A stretch of DNA of 64,000 nucleotides from Candidatus Tisiphia endosymbiont of Sialis lutaria (GTDB taxonomy: Bacteria; Pseudomonadota; Alphaproteobacteria; Rickettsiales; Rickettsiaceae), in the NCBI RefSeq assembly GCF_964026535.1, contig NZ_OZ032153.1, positions 744,001 to 808,000 of the forward strand, in the 5' to 3' direction. The notes beneath the pieces are model-generated. The model was not told the DNA's origin. It was given only the letters and a program-made list of their open reading frames with translations, and searched no databases. Made by a program: the position numbers and the translations under genes. The first letter of the stretch is position 1. Every line of letters begins with the position of its first letter. Shown piece by piece: positions 9,851 to 17,911 of this stretch.

Positions 9851-9946
9851 TCATTCCCGCGTAGGCTGGAATCTAACCCACTACCTACGCAGGGGTGACA
9901 TAAAATTTGGATTGCTTCGCCCACTAAAGTGGCTCCTCGCAATGAC
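9851..9946. repeat. Family E repeat joined to a half core repeat
   Basis: The left part, TCATTCCCGCGTAGGC followed by CGCAGGGGTGACAT, is a small palindrome also seen at 39525-39794 and 42174-42264. The right part, ATTGCTTCGCCCACTAAAG to CTCGCAATGACG, is the right half of the GTCATTGCGAG repeat. It lies between the permease start and the end of mnmA. Confidence 0.75.
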
Positions 9947-9984
9947 GTTGACGATAAATACTAATCGGGATACTATAAAAGTAT

Positions 9985-11082
9985 TTATGCAATTTCTCTA
10001 GTAATCCATCCTCCACCAAGAACTCGAGCATTATCATATATGACACAAGCCTGACCAGGAGTTACAGCTTTCTCTGCAGACATTAACTTTACCCTAATTT
10101 CTGTATTACTTATCCTACTAATCTTGGCAAAGGTAGCAGGACGAGTCGAACGAATCTTAACTTGCACCTCAACTTCCTCTTGTACAACCATTTCTTTACC
10201 AAGCCAGTTAACATTCTTAATAGTAAATTCGGTAGAATCTAATGCCGAATCTGAACCAACATAGACAATTTTTGTATTAGGGTCAATTCTTACTACATAA
10301 AGTGGCTCATGAAAAGCTATGCCAAGTCCACGACGTTGACCTATAGTATAGTTGATAATACCATTATGTGTCCCGAGTTCAAAGCCGTCTACATGGATTA
10401 TTTTACCTTTTTCATTAACATCGGTTCGGATATTACTAATTACCTTCCTATAATCACCATCTGGTACAAAACAAATATCTTGGCTATCAGGCTTATCTGC
10501 AACGCCTAAGTTAAATCTAGTAGCAATATTTCTTGTTTGCTCTTTGCTTAATTCTCCCAAAGGAAAAGATAGATAATTTAGTTGTTCTAAAGTAGTTGCA
10601 AACAAAAAATAACTTTGGTCTTTGGCAATATCAATACCAGTATGTAATTCTGCTCCATCTATACCTTCGACTTTCCGAACATAATGACCAGTAGCAAGAC
10701 AGTCAGCTCCTAAATCTTTTGCTACTTTTAGTAAGTCCTTAAATTTAACTGACTGGTTACATTGTACACATGGCGAAGGTGTTTCGCCTCTAATATAACT
10801 ATCGGCAAAGTTATAAATTACTGATTCTTTAAATTTAGACTCGTAATCCAATACATAATGCGGAATATTTAGCATATCCGCCACCATTTTTGCGTCATAA
10901 ATGTCTTGCCCAGCACAACAAGCATTCTTTTTCTTGGTGGCTATGCCGTGATCGTATAATTGTAGTGTTATACCAATGACTTTATGTCCTTGTTCACAAA
11001 GCATAGCAGCCACTACTGAGCTATCAACCCCACCAGACATTGCAACTACTATTGTAGATGGATTACTTATTCTATTATTCAT
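9985..11082 (-). CDS. mnmA: tRNA-specific 2-thiouridylase MnmA
   Basis: A 365-residue enzyme that puts sulfur on U34 of the tRNAs for Lys, Glu and Gln. The ATP pyrophosphatase loop SGGVDSS is at residues 16-22. The catalytic cysteine pair is visible as C105 in SPCVQCN and C204 in DSQDICFVPDGDY. LATGHYVR, GQRRGLGI and a C-terminal beta-barrel (LGGGWI at the end) complete the family pattern, and length is normal. It is a single gene with a repeat-filled gap after it. A 12-bp perfect inverted repeat (GATAAATTACAA) lies upstream at 11164-11192. Confidence 0.96.
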   Translation of the reverse strand: MNNRISNPSTIVVAMSGGVDSSVVAAMLCEQGHKVIGITLQLYDHGIATKKKNACCAGQDIYDAKMVADMLNIPHYVLDYESKFKESVIYNFADSYIRGETPSPCVQCNQSVKFKDLLKVAKDLGADCLATGHYVRKVEGIDGAELHTGIDIAKDQSYFLFATTLEQLNYLSFPLGELSKEQTRNIATRFNLGVADKPDSQDICFVPDGDYRKVISNIRTDVNEKGKIIHVDGFELGTHNGIINYTIGQRRGLGIAFHEPLYVVRIDPNTKIVYVGSDSALDSTEFTIKNVNWLGKEMVVQEEVEVQVKIRSTRPATFAKISRISNTEIRVKLMSAEKAVTPGQACVIYDNARVLGGGWITREIA

Positions 11083-11163
11083 TGCATTTATAGTAAATTT
11101 ATGTTATAGTAAATACATCTTGCCAACTCGATAAACGAAGCAACACATTATAATAACTTTATA

Positions 11164-11192
11164 GATAAATTACAATAGGATTTGTAATTTAT
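11164..11192. other. Perfect 12-bp inverted repeat
   Basis: GATAAATTACAA and TTGTAATTTATC are separated by 5 bases, between the start of mnmA and the end of the BPL_N gene. It could be a hairpin at the 3' end of the minus-strand BPL_N transcript or an operator for mnmA. There is no clear T-run on either strand. Confidence 0.45.
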
Positions 11193-11306
11193 CCCGATTT
11201 TTAATCATCCATTATTTTTAATATCAAAAATTACTCCTATATTAACCTGACATTTTATTAGTAAGTTAGGTTATATCCATAAAATATAGCAGATTTTTAT
11301 GTTACA

Positions 11307-12095
11307 CTAATAGCTATTTACATTATTTTTGCAAGATTGCTTATTTTTTTCATTTGCTTCAATACTCAACATATTTAAAATATGTTTAACTAACATAATT
11401 CTTGACTTATTATGTTTAATTAATGGCTCTATAATAGGATTGAGTAATTTAGAATGTCGCATTAGATAAGGATCGTACTCAAAATGCACCCCACTTAAAA
11501 TAGCCCTACCACTACCGAATTTACAAATTATAATAGCTGCCTTACAATCTTCATAATTAGCAATAATTTTTGTATTAGCTACATTTTGGGCATCTAAAAA
11601 ATAGCCTCCTCCATTATAAAAAACCATAGAATCTTCAGGAAGATTAGGAGTATTTAAGATTATCCTAGCGGCTCTTGCTCCTTTATTTGAATTATAGTAA
11701 TACTTACATAAGGCTGGACCTATAACACCCCCCTGGTATATGGCAAGTTCTCGAGTTCCTATTACTTCTATTGGTGAAGATTTAGCAAATTCTAGGTAAG
11801 TACCACTATAATATGCTCCTGCACATATTCCGAGAAAACTACCACCTTGCATTAAATAGTTTTGTATATGCTTATTGCCTTTGCCGTTAAGATGTTCCGC
11901 ATAGCATCTATCTTTTCCTCCTGGAATAATAAGTAAACTAGTATTATCAATCCAATCGCCTCTTATAATTTCTTCTGCAGAAATATAACTTATATGATAT
12001 TTTGTTGAAGCATAATGAACAAAACTATTAAAGGTATGATACAAGCTTTCCTTCGATGTACCTAGCCCATTATAGATTCTGATTGATGATATCAT
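11307..12095 (-). CDS. BPL_N-domain protein (class I glutamine amidotransferase-like)
   Basis: A 262-residue protein matching the N-terminal domain of large biotin-protein ligases (BPL_N), a glutamine-amidotransferase-like fold. Visible are RIYNGLGTS, LLIIPGGKD and the nucleophile elbow LGICAGAYYSG with C91, then GYFLDAQNV and LSGVHFEYDP. There is no biotin-ligase catalytic domain, so it is not expected to biotinylate; it may cleave a small amide or thioester substrate, but no function is established. The start codon overlaps the stop of the coq7 fragment (TAATG arrangement). The same 12 bases also occur at the end of the intact coq7, so this gene was once directly downstream of coq7. Confidence 0.78.
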   Translation of the reverse strand: MISSIRIYNGLGTSKESLYHTFNSFVHYASTKYHISYISAEEIIRGDWIDNTSLLIIPGGKDRCYAEHLNGKGNKHIQNYLMQGGSFLGICAGAYYSGTYLEFAKSSPIEVIGTRELAIYQGGVIGPALCKYYYNSNKGARAARIILNTPNLPEDSMVFYNGGGYFLDAQNVANTKIIANYEDCKAAIIICKFGSGRAILSGVHFEYDPYLMRHSKLLNPIIEPLIKHNKSRIMLVKHILNMLSIEANEKNKQSCKNNVNSY

Positions 12096-12268
12096 TAAAT
12101 TTTTTTACTCAAACTAATAGCTATATTACACATTAACTTGATAATTTTATTAATTAGGGGGGCAAATACTACTTCATTACTACCTTGCACTAGAGCTATA
12201 TCTTTATGCTCCGTTTCATCAGACTGAAATTGCTTTATACTATCTAACAATTCTTTTTCTAAATTATA
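12083..12268. repeat. 186-bp direct duplication of the coq7 3' end (copy A)
   Basis: Identical, base for base by eye, to 13110-13295. It holds the last 57 codons of coq7, its stop and the first bases of the BPL_N gene. The two copies bracket an 841-bp segment with the VapBC genes. Confidence 0.95.
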
Positions 12269-12319
12269 GTCAATTGATGAAAAATTGGTAGTATCGTCAC
12301 TTATCGCTCCTGCTACCAA
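12095..12319 (-). pseudogene. coq7 3' fragment fused to a palindromic repeat
   Basis: The 74-residue frame begins inside a family A palindromic repeat (MVAGAISDDTTNFSSIDY) and continues into the last 57 residues of Coq7 (from NLEKELLDSIKQ to SLSKKI). It lacks the N-terminal diiron ligands and most of the fold, so it cannot be a working hydroxylase. It is a by-product of the 186-bp duplication. No ribosome site is obvious. Confidence 0.85.
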
Positions 12320-12339
12320 ATTCTCTTGAATTGACTATA
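12265..12339. repeat. Family A palindromic repeat, short form (75 bp)
   Basis: It has the ends TATAGTCAATTGATG and GAATTGACTATA with a shortened middle (CATCGTC-like and TCGCTCC segments). It joins the coq7 fragment to the 3' end of the vapC gene, whose stop codon lies directly at its edge. Confidence 0.85.
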
Positions 12340-12340
12340 G

Positions 12341-12739
12341 TCATTTGAGTAGATCAAATGCCGATAAAGTTGATGCTTTACCATCAAAAGTGAAGCTTTT
12401 GCTACAACCTTTTAAGTTGTTAATGTTGCCTATTAAAATATCAGCAAAATCAGCATTAGATCTTTCATATTCAACGATAGCCAGCCATAGAGTTTTGTGA
12501 TCTTCAAACTGAAATTCTGAAGTAGCAACTATCTCTTTTAATACTGCTATCATTTGACTTTTAGAGTATTTATAACCACGCTCTAACACCCAAATCAATT
12601 CACAAGCAACTATATTGTTAATAAATATAGAGCCAGCTTGTCCAACATACTGATTAATTAATTTAGCAGCTTTGCTACTTTGCATTTCGTCATCAATAGT
12701 TAAATAACGAACTAAAACATTAGTATCAATTCCTATCAT
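12341..12739 (-). CDS. vapC: PIN-domain ribonuclease toxin (VapC-like)
   Basis: A 132-residue PIN-domain protein. The acidic metal-binding residues of the family are visible: D5 in GIDTNVLVRY, E47 in CELIWVL, D97 and D100 in NADFADILI, and D119 in TFDGKA. VapC toxins cleave RNA, often initiator tRNA or rRNA, when free of antitoxin. The start overlaps the end of the antitoxin gene by 14 bases, the usual VapBC arrangement. The stop codon sits at the edge of a family A palindrome, so the natural C-terminus may have been altered. The pair is inserted between coq7 and its former neighbour. Confidence 0.88.
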   Translation of the reverse strand: MIGIDTNVLVRYLTIDDEMQSSKAAKLINQYVGQAGSIFINNIVACELIWVLERGYKYSKSQMIAVLKEIVATSEFQFEDHKTLWLAIVEYERSNADFADILIGNINNLKGCSKSFTFDGKASTLSAFDLLK

Positions 12740-12968
12740 GCTTACCTTTAATTACTTCGTTGATATCTTCGATACTTAATGACATTTTAGTTCTTGGCAG
12801 TATCCCTTGTAAATTATTGATAGATTTATTGATTGGTATGACAATAAATGAATTATCTTGCATAACAAATTCTAGCTTACTACCAGAAGATAAGTGTAAT
12901 TTATCCCTAATGTAGGATGGAATAGTAATTTGTCCCTTTTTACTAATTACTGAGTTTAATATTTTCAT
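12726..12968 (-). CDS. vapB: AbrB/MazE-type antitoxin (VapB-like)
   Basis: An 80-residue protein with a swapped-hairpin AbrB DNA-binding domain in the first half: SVISKKGQITIPSYIRDKL and GSKLEFVMQDNSFIVIP. The C-terminal tail (LSIEDINEVIKGKH) fits the toxin-binding helix of VapB proteins. It should neutralise the adjacent PIN toxin and repress its own promoter upstream of 12968, where the sequence is very A+T-rich. The two genes overlap by 14 bases and are surely translated together. Family placement is firm; the name VapB is given by context. Confidence 0.87.
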   Translation of the reverse strand: MKILNSVISKKGQITIPSYIRDKLHLSSGSKLEFVMQDNSFIVIPINKSINNLQGILPRTKMSLSIEDINEVIKGKHDRN

Positions 12969-13053
12969 AAGACTCTATATTATAAATATTTACTAAAAAA
13001 TATAGTAATGTAAGAATAATATAAAATCAAGCGGCTAAATTATATTTAAGAAC

Positions 13054-13109
13054 TATAGTCAATTGATGAGCAGTTGGTAACATCGTCGTTTAATGCTCGC
13101 CTATTACTT
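13054..13109. repeat. Truncated family A palindrome at the duplication junction
   Basis: The left half of the palindrome (TATAGTCAATTGATGAGCAG, CATCGTCG, CTCGCCTATTACTT) stops abruptly where the 186-bp coq7 duplication begins. The right arm is missing. Confidence 0.8.
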
Positions 13110-13295
13110 TTGATGATATCATTAAATTTTTTTACTCAAACTAATAGCTATATTACACATTAACTTGATAATTTTATTAATTAGGGGGGCAAATACTACT
13201 TCATTACTACCTTGCACTAGAGCTATATCTTTATGCTCCGTTTCATCAGACTGAAATTGCTTTATACTATCTAACAATTCTTTTTCTAAATTATA
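13110..13295. repeat. 186-bp direct duplication, copy B (within intact coq7)
   Basis: The copy that belongs to the complete coq7 gene. It is identical to 12083-12268; the two lie 1027 bases apart. Confidence 0.95.
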
Positions 13296-13661
13296 TTCTT
13301 CGAGATAGTCTATTTGCTTCTGATAATGTTGTTCAATCACTTCTTCTACACTTTGGGTTAGTAGCATGGCAGTTTTTGTTCCTATTAATATCGATCCACT
13401 ACCAAGTACATAACCAATAATATGCCAAAATGGCATTAAGATAGTTGGTCTAACATTACCTTGTAATAACAAGTTAGTAAAGTAGCTTAAATGCACTTCT
13501 TCTTGCTGCATCATATGTTTTATTGTAGGATAGGTTTGATGGTTTCTGCAATAATTTAATTGCCCCTCATAAATTCGTTTTGCACCGTATTCTCCGGCAT
13601 GATTCACTCTAATAATTTCTTTGATGATATTTCTTGAATTGGTAAAGTCTGGTCTTGCCAT
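13122..13661 (-). CDS. coq7: Demethoxyubiquinone hydroxylase Coq7
   Basis: A 179-residue ferritin-like diiron monooxygenase for the last hydroxylation in ubiquinone synthesis. Diiron ligands are visible: E24 in VNHAGEYGAK, E54 and H57 in QQEEVHL, the second-half motif SVEEVIEQHY and DETEHKDIA. Length fits the short alphaproteobacterial form. The product should associate with the inner membrane. The gene is intact although its 3' 186 bp is duplicated downstream. The duplicated end shows that the stop codon overlapped the start of the BPL_N gene before the toxin-antitoxin segment came between them. Confidence 0.93.
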   Translation of the reverse strand: MARPDFTNSRNIIKEIIRVNHAGEYGAKRIYEGQLNYCRNHQTYPTIKHMMQQEEVHLSYFTNLLLQGNVRPTILMPFWHIIGYVLGSGSILIGTKTAMLLTQSVEEVIEQHYQKQIDYLEEYNLEKELLDSIKQFQSDETEHKDIALVQGSNEVVFAPLINKIIKLMCNIAISLSKKI

Positions 13662-13759
13662 ACGCCCTAGTTCATTTAAATAATGTTATTAAAATTTATT
13701 CTATCAAGAAATATAATACAGCAATCTATCAGTTCCTTAAAAGATAAATTTATATTTTA

Positions 13760-13788
13760 TTGACAGTTTAGTGTCATTATTGTATAAG
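13760..13788 (+). promoter_or_regulatory. Promoter of rpmH-rnpA
   Basis: TTGACA at 13760-13765, a 17-base spacer and TATAAG at 13783-13788 form a near-consensus sigma-70 promoter, about 30 bases before the rpmH start. Confidence 0.8.
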
Positions 13789-13820
13789 TAAACCTGTTCC
13801 TTTGTATTGGATATGAATTT

Positions 13821-13955
13821 ATGAAACGCACATTTCAACCTAGCAATTTAGTAAGAAAAAGAAGACATGGGTTTAAGGCAAGAATGGCAACTGTTGGTGG
13901 TAGAGAGATTTTAAGGAAGCGTCGGGCAAAAGGCAGAAAGAAGTTATCAGCATAG
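13821..13955 (+). CDS. rpmH: 50S ribosomal protein L34
   Basis: A 44-residue basic protein, full length for L34: it begins [18 protein letters not shown], continues [11 protein letters not shown] and ends in a KGRKKLSA tail. It belongs to the large ribosomal subunit. A consensus promoter precedes it and rnpA follows after 3 bases, the conserved bacterial pair. dnaA, often near this pair in other bacteria, is not here. Confidence 0.97.
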   Translation: MKRTFQPSNLVRKRRHGFKARMATVGGREILRKRRAKGRKKLSA

Positions 13956-13958
13956 GCA

Positions 13959-14372
13959 GTGCTTATTTTATCTCTAAAAAATCAAAAAGAATTTGACCTA
14001 GTTAATAAGTTAGGCAAAAAGTTCCATAGCCCTTATTTTATCACAGTAATAGCAAAAGATTTTACTAAGCTTCTTGCAAAATTAAATGCAGGGAATAACG
14101 CTGCTGGCAAGACTACCAATCAAACACGGCTATGTAAAAAATCTGGTGAAGTTTTATTGCTTTTTGGCATAAAAGCCGGAAGAAAATTAGGAAATGCTGT
14201 TATTCGCAATAAAATCAAGAGACGTATCAGACATTTAATTAGGCTTCTAAGTAAAGAAACACAAATTAAACCCAATAGCTGGGCAATAATAATTATTCCT
14301 AAGAAAGGTTTTGATCAAATTGATTTTGCAACTTTACTAAGCGAATTATACAGGATATTTTCAAAGGCATAA
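13959..14372 (+). CDS. rnpA: Ribonuclease P protein component
   Basis: A 137-residue basic protein that binds the RNase P RNA and helps it mature tRNA 5' ends. The family signature GRKLGNAVIRNKIKRRIR is intact. The start is taken as GTG at 13959, three bases after the rpmH stop; the early residues (LKNQKEFDLVNKLGKKFHSPYF) match the normal N-terminus. A stretch of about 15 residues (KLNAGNNAAGKTTNQTRL) between the first strand and the central part is longer than in typical RnpA and may be a lineage-specific insertion. It is co-transcribed with rpmH. Confidence 0.93.
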   Translation: MLILSLKNQKEFDLVNKLGKKFHSPYFITVIAKDFTKLLAKLNAGNNAAGKTTNQTRLCKKSGEVLLLFGIKAGRKLGNAVIRNKIKRRIRHLIRLLSKETQIKPNSWAIIIIPKKGFDQIDFATLLSELYRIFSKA

Positions 14373-14379
14373 TAGACTC

Positions 14380-14500
14380 GTGAGCGTTCACGAAAAAAAG
14401 TTAAAATACAAAACATCATTGCAAAGAGCTATTTTAGTAGCATTGAAGCAACTCAAAATAATGGATTGCTTCAACCATTATGTGGTCTCGCAATGACGTT
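14380..14500. repeat. Degenerate core repeat
   Basis: The left side, CGTGAGCGTTCACGAAAAAA, resembles the arm of the MITEs at 16566 and 17912. The core (CATCATTGCAAAGAG, ATGGATTGCTTC, CTCGCAATGACG) has several substitutions. It follows the rnpA stop closely and might also serve as a terminator structure. Confidence 0.65.
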
Positions 14501-14524
14501 TGGCAAGCATATCTTTTATTGATC

Positions 14525-14591
14525 ATAGTCAATTGATTAGAAGTTGGTGACGTCGTCGCTCCTAGCCCTAAATTCCCCTGAATTGACTATA
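14525..14591. repeat. Family A palindrome, short form (67 bp)
   Basis: Ends ATAGTCAATTGATTAG and GAATTGACTATA, with GACGTCGTCGCTCCTAGCCC in between. It abuts the transposase remnant that follows and fuses to its reading frame. Confidence 0.85.
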
Positions 14592-14840
14592 ATGCAACGT
14601 AAACGTGATTCTGAGATGCTTCGCGATTTGGTATTAGCCCTTACGGTAAAGCCCGATAGCAAGCGTGGTCTAGCACAATATTTAAGCGAACAATTTGACA
14701 AAAACCATGATTTAGACACCATATATCGGATGATGAATAAGTTGCAGGAGCGGATACCTAAAATTAAAGAATTATGCTTTAAAAATACCTTGGCTCTAAT
14801 CCTCAACAAGCAGGTAAGTTTAGGAGGCTACCTGCAATAA
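14592..14840 (+). pseudogene. Truncated transposase (probably IS1634-like)
   Basis: About 80 codons (MQRKRDSEMLRDLVLALTV, LAQYLSEQF, DLDTIYRMMNKLQERI, TLALILNKQVSL) resemble the N-terminal region of IS1634-type transposases as I recall them. The frame breaks off at GGYLQ, where sequence typical of the element's far end (CTGCAATAACTAAAGTAA) joins. The catalytic domain is missing. A second copy of that end piece lies at 26783-26829. The palindromic repeat upstream adds about 15 codons to the frame. Family name is tentative; the broken state is clear. Confidence 0.65.
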
Positions 14841-14876
14841 CTAAAGTAATTCTATATTTGGCTCTTTTTGGTTGCG
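14831..14876. repeat. IS-end-like repeat (copy 1)
   Basis: CTGCAATAACTAAAGTAATT through GGCTCTTTTTGGTTGC is repeated nearly exactly at 26783-26829. It is followed by an inverted repeat (GAATAAACATGATTCTT with AAGAATCATATTTATTC, 14875-14935). It probably marks the end of a decayed insertion sequence. Confidence 0.65.
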
Positions 14877-14976
14877 AATAAACATGATTCTTTTGAAATA
14901 GCTATACTATTCCTGCAAGAATCATATTTATTCTCGTCGAAAATAGCTCAAAATATAATTATATATATAAAACTTC

Positions 14977-16374
14977 CTAAAAATTAATAGCCCTCCTATC
15001 TACAGCCAAAGCTGCTTCCTTTATGGCTTCACTTAAGGTAGGATGGGCATGACAAGTTCTTGCTATATCTTCTGAAGAAGCACCAAATTCCATAAATGCT
15101 ACAAGCTCTGCAATCATAGTACCAGCTGAAGGGCCTATAATATGCGCTCCAAGTACTTTATCCGTTACGCTATCAGCCAATATTTTTACCATCCCATCAG
15201 TACAACCTGTGCTTCTCGCTCGACTATTTGCCAAAAATGGAAATTTGCCGACCTTGTACTCAATCTTAGCTTCTTTTAATTGCTCCTCTGTTAAGCCAAC
15301 ACTTGCCACTTCTGGATAAGTGTAGATGACACTTGGAATAAGGTTGTAATTAACATGACCTGCTAAACCTGCCATAATTTCAACGGCAGCAACAGCTTCC
15401 TCTTCTGCTTTATGAGCGAGCATAGGTCCAGCAATTACATCACCGACAGCATAAATATTAGGAATTATTGTTTGGAACTGATCATTAACCGTAATTCTAT
15501 TTTGTTTGTCCGTTTGAATTGCTAATTTATCTAGACCTAAATTTGTTGTATGGGCTTTTCTACCAACGGCTACTAGCACTATATCAGCACTAATTTGCTG
15601 CACTGAGGAGTCAGTTGTTTGTTGTATATTTAAAATAACTTTTCCTGCTTTTTTCTCAGCAGATATCACCTTAGTGTTTAATCGCAATTCAATAGATTGT
15701 TTTTGTAGGATTTTGGTAAATTGACTGATAATTTCTTTATCTAAAGCTGGCACAATACTTTCAGCATATTCAATAACCGTTACTTTGGAGCCAAGCCTGT
15801 TCCATACCGAACCAAGCTCTAAACCGATATAACCCCCACCAATTACTACCATAGTTTCCAGAACTTTAGCAAGACTCAAGGCTCCTGTTGATGACACTAT
15901 ATATTCCTCATCAACAGTAATATTGGGCATTTCAATAATATCAGAGCCAGTAGCAATTAAAATATTCTTAGCCGATATTTGTTCAACTGATGCATCGTTA
16001 GTAATTTCTACAAGATTGGCTGAAATAAACTTGGCACTTCCAGTAAATTTAGTGATTTTATTTTTTACAAACAAACCTTCTATGCCTTTGCATAAGTCTG
16101 ATACTACCTGACTTTTTTTAGTCATCATTTTCTGTAAATCAAGTTTGGCTGAGGTCATAATGCCAATATCGGCACAATGGTTCAATACTTCATGATATTT
16201 CTCCGAAAAATTTAGTAATACTTTGGAAGGAATACAGCCAACATTTAGGCAAGTACCACCAAGCGTCACCCTTTTCTCTATACAGGCAACCTTCATACCC
16301 AACTGGGCTGCTCTTATTGCTCCTGTATAACCAGCCGGACCACCACCAATCACTATTAAATCAAATTCTTTCAT
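14977..16374 (-). CDS. lpdA: Dihydrolipoyl dehydrogenase (E3)
   Basis: A 465-residue flavoprotein that reoxidises dihydrolipoyl groups of pyruvate and 2-oxoglutarate dehydrogenases with NAD+. The FAD-binding start LIVIGGGPAGYTGAIRAA, the redox disulfide GGTCLNVGCIPSK (C42, C47), the NAD-binding VVIGGGYIGLELGS, the second FAD motif NIYAVGDVIAG and the C-terminal base motif CHAHPTLSEA are all intact. Length is normal. A ribosome site (GGAGGA) precedes the ATG. No dehydrogenase E1 or E2 gene is adjacent, as is common when lpdA is shared between complexes. Confidence 0.96.
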   Translation of the reverse strand: MKEFDLIVIGGGPAGYTGAIRAAQLGMKVACIEKRVTLGGTCLNVGCIPSKVLLNFSEKYHEVLNHCADIGIMTSAKLDLQKMMTKKSQVVSDLCKGIEGLFVKNKITKFTGSAKFISANLVEITNDASVEQISAKNILIATGSDIIEMPNITVDEEYIVSSTGALSLAKVLETMVVIGGGYIGLELGSVWNRLGSKVTVIEYAESIVPALDKEIISQFTKILQKQSIELRLNTKVISAEKKAGKVILNIQQTTDSSVQQISADIVLVAVGRKAHTTNLGLDKLAIQTDKQNRITVNDQFQTIIPNIYAVGDVIAGPMLAHKAEEEAVAAVEIMAGLAGHVNYNLIPSVIYTYPEVASVGLTEEQLKEAKIEYKVGKFPFLANSRARSTGCTDGMVKILADSVTDKVLGAHIIGPSAGTMIAELVAFMEFGASSEDIARTCHAHPTLSEAIKEAALAVDRRAINF

Positions 16375-16565
16375 ATATTTTCCTCCATAATAATAGCATT
16401 ATAAACCATAAACATACCAACACTAATAGTTTTTAGAAAAATAATTATTTTTTTATAGCTAACCCAAGTTAATATTTAACTCATCTTCTTACGAACCAAA
16501 CCGCTACAAATTTTGCGTATTATTAGTTCTTATCGTGATATCAAGAATACTTACCAGTAGTTATT

Positions 16566-16808
16566 CTAGTACTACAGTTGTAGATTGAATGTGAGTGTTC
16601 ACGGAAAAAAGGTTAAAGTATAAGATGTCATTGCGAGGAGGTTGCCAGACCGACGAAGCAATCCAGGAAAGTGATTAGAAATGGATTGCTTCGTTGACCT
16701 TACGGTCTCCTCGCAATGACGCTTGGTGATCAGGTTTTTTTATTCATCACAAAAAAAATAGCAAAAAAATCGTGAATGCTCACATCTAAACTACAACTGT
16801 AGTATTAG
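16566..16808. mobile_element. MITE with CTAGTACTACAG ends, copy 1 (243 bp)
   Basis: A long inverted repeat with ends CTAGTACTACAGTTGTAG and arm TGAATGTGAGTGTTCACGG, enclosing a GTCATTGCGAG core (GACGAAGCAATCCA and TGGATTGCTTCGTT). Nearly identical to 17912-18153 apart from a few bases in the right arm. A right-hand half also occurs at 54376-54441. No coding capacity. It makes up most of the gap between lpdA and lpxC; 16375-16565 has no visible feature. Confidence 0.85.
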
Positions 16809-16929
16809 ATACCAAGCCAGTTTTAAAAGATGTTGCACTATGCGCATCTATTACCGGTTGAACTTGCTTCTTTAATTGTCGAATTTGTTTCTCTAATCCC
16901 TTGAGCTTTATATTTTCTTTACTAGCCAT
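16786..16929 (-). CDS. Small hypothetical protein, 3' end inside MITE
   Basis: A 47-codon frame reading MASKENIKLKGLEKQIRQLK, then KQVQPVIDAHSATSFKTGLV, whose last codons and stop lie inside the MITE at 16566-16808. It is highly charged and helical at the start. It may be the head of a gene cut by the MITE or a chance frame; no family is recognised. A ribosome site is not obvious. Confidence 0.3.
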   Translation of the reverse strand: MASKENIKLKGLEKQIRQLKKQVQPVIDAHSATSFKTGLVSNTTVVV

Positions 16930-16954
16930 ATATTAAACCTGAACTGCTGCAAGC

Positions 16955-17815
16955 CTAAATTTCTCTATTACTAACCCATTGATAGGCAGTAGGATCACTA
17001 AATACTTGTCGTAAAAATTGATTGTTCAGAGCATGGCTGGTTTTATAACCAGTGATGTTAGCTATTAGATGCCCTCCTGTAGTATATAAATCTCCGAATA
17101 GATCAAGAAGTTTATGCCGCACGAATTCATCAGTATATCTAAGTCCATCATGATTTATTATAATATCTTGATCTATACCTATAGCGTTATCGAGAGATGC
17201 CCCACGTGCCAGCCCTTTACTTTTTAAATATTCAAGTTCATGGATAAATCCAAAAGTTCTAGCATCAGCAATATTATTTTTAAAAGATTCATTTTCTGAG
17301 AAGAGTAAATTTTGCTTGCCAATAGCTTTACTAGCAAAATCTATTGTCATATCAACTGTCATGCTATGAGCAGGGCTACACACTAACTCGCAATCTTTGT
17401 GAATTGCCCTAATTTCTTTTAAGATTTTTAGGTATTTTTTTGGAGCATTTTGTAATTGTCGCCCAGCACATTCTATCATAAAAACAAAAGCTTTACTGCT
17501 ACCATCCATTATTGGTACTTCAGAACCATCGATTTCAATTATTAAATTATCAATTCCACATCCCCAAAGAGCTGCCATTAAATGCTCTATAGTTGAAACG
17601 GAAATATTATGTTCATTTTTTATGGTAGTAGAGAAAGAAGTCTCTGAGACATTCAAACAACTAGCTTGAATAAAATTTATTTCTTGCCGCACATCAGTCC
17701 TGACAAAAACAATGCCAGTATTTTCTGCAGCTGGTCTTAAAGTCAACTGAGTAATGTTACCTGAATGAACGCCTACCCCATAACAACTTGCAGGGTTTAG
17801 TATTGATACTTGCAT
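16955..17815 (-). CDS. lpxC: UDP-3-O-acyl-N-acetylglucosamine deacetylase
   Basis: A 286-residue zinc deacetylase for the committed step of lipid A synthesis. The zinc/catalytic motif [10 protein letters not shown] (E77, H78), the fold marker [14 protein letters not shown] and the second-domain motif [12 protein letters not shown], with further zinc ligands H and D, and the late [16 protein letters not shown] are all present. Length is close to the usual 300. MITEs sit on both sides, so it is probably transcribed alone. Its presence argues that the organism makes lipid A. Confidence 0.96.
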   Translation of the reverse strand: MQVSILNPASCYGVGVHSGNITQLTLRPAAENTGIVFVRTDVRQEINFIQASCLNVSETSFSTTIKNEHNISVSTIEHLMAALWGCGIDNLIIEIDGSEVPIMDGSSKAFVFMIECAGRQLQNAPKKYLKILKEIRAIHKDCELVCSPAHSMTVDMTIDFASKAIGKQNLLFSENESFKNNIADARTFGFIHELEYLKSKGLARGASLDNAIGIDQDIIINHDGLRYTDEFVRHKLLDLFGDLYTTGGHLIANITGYKTSHALNNQFLRQVFSDPTAYQWVSNREI

Positions 17816-17911
17816 TGATAAGTTCTACTTCTATTTTAGAAATTCAAGCTATTTTAATACCTTAACAGATTATATGCAAGTTACATTATGTTACAAAATA
17901 TTACACTTATA

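Noticed and set aside
12095-12319. Short frame with good coding character as a separate gene
   Set aside because: It is the duplicated 3' end of coq7 fused to a palindromic repeat; it lacks the diiron N-terminal half and a ribosome site.
13760-14372. Possible replication origin near rpmH-rnpA
   Set aside because: No dnaA, no cluster of DnaA boxes and no gidA/parA neighbours are visible; the pair alone is not enough.
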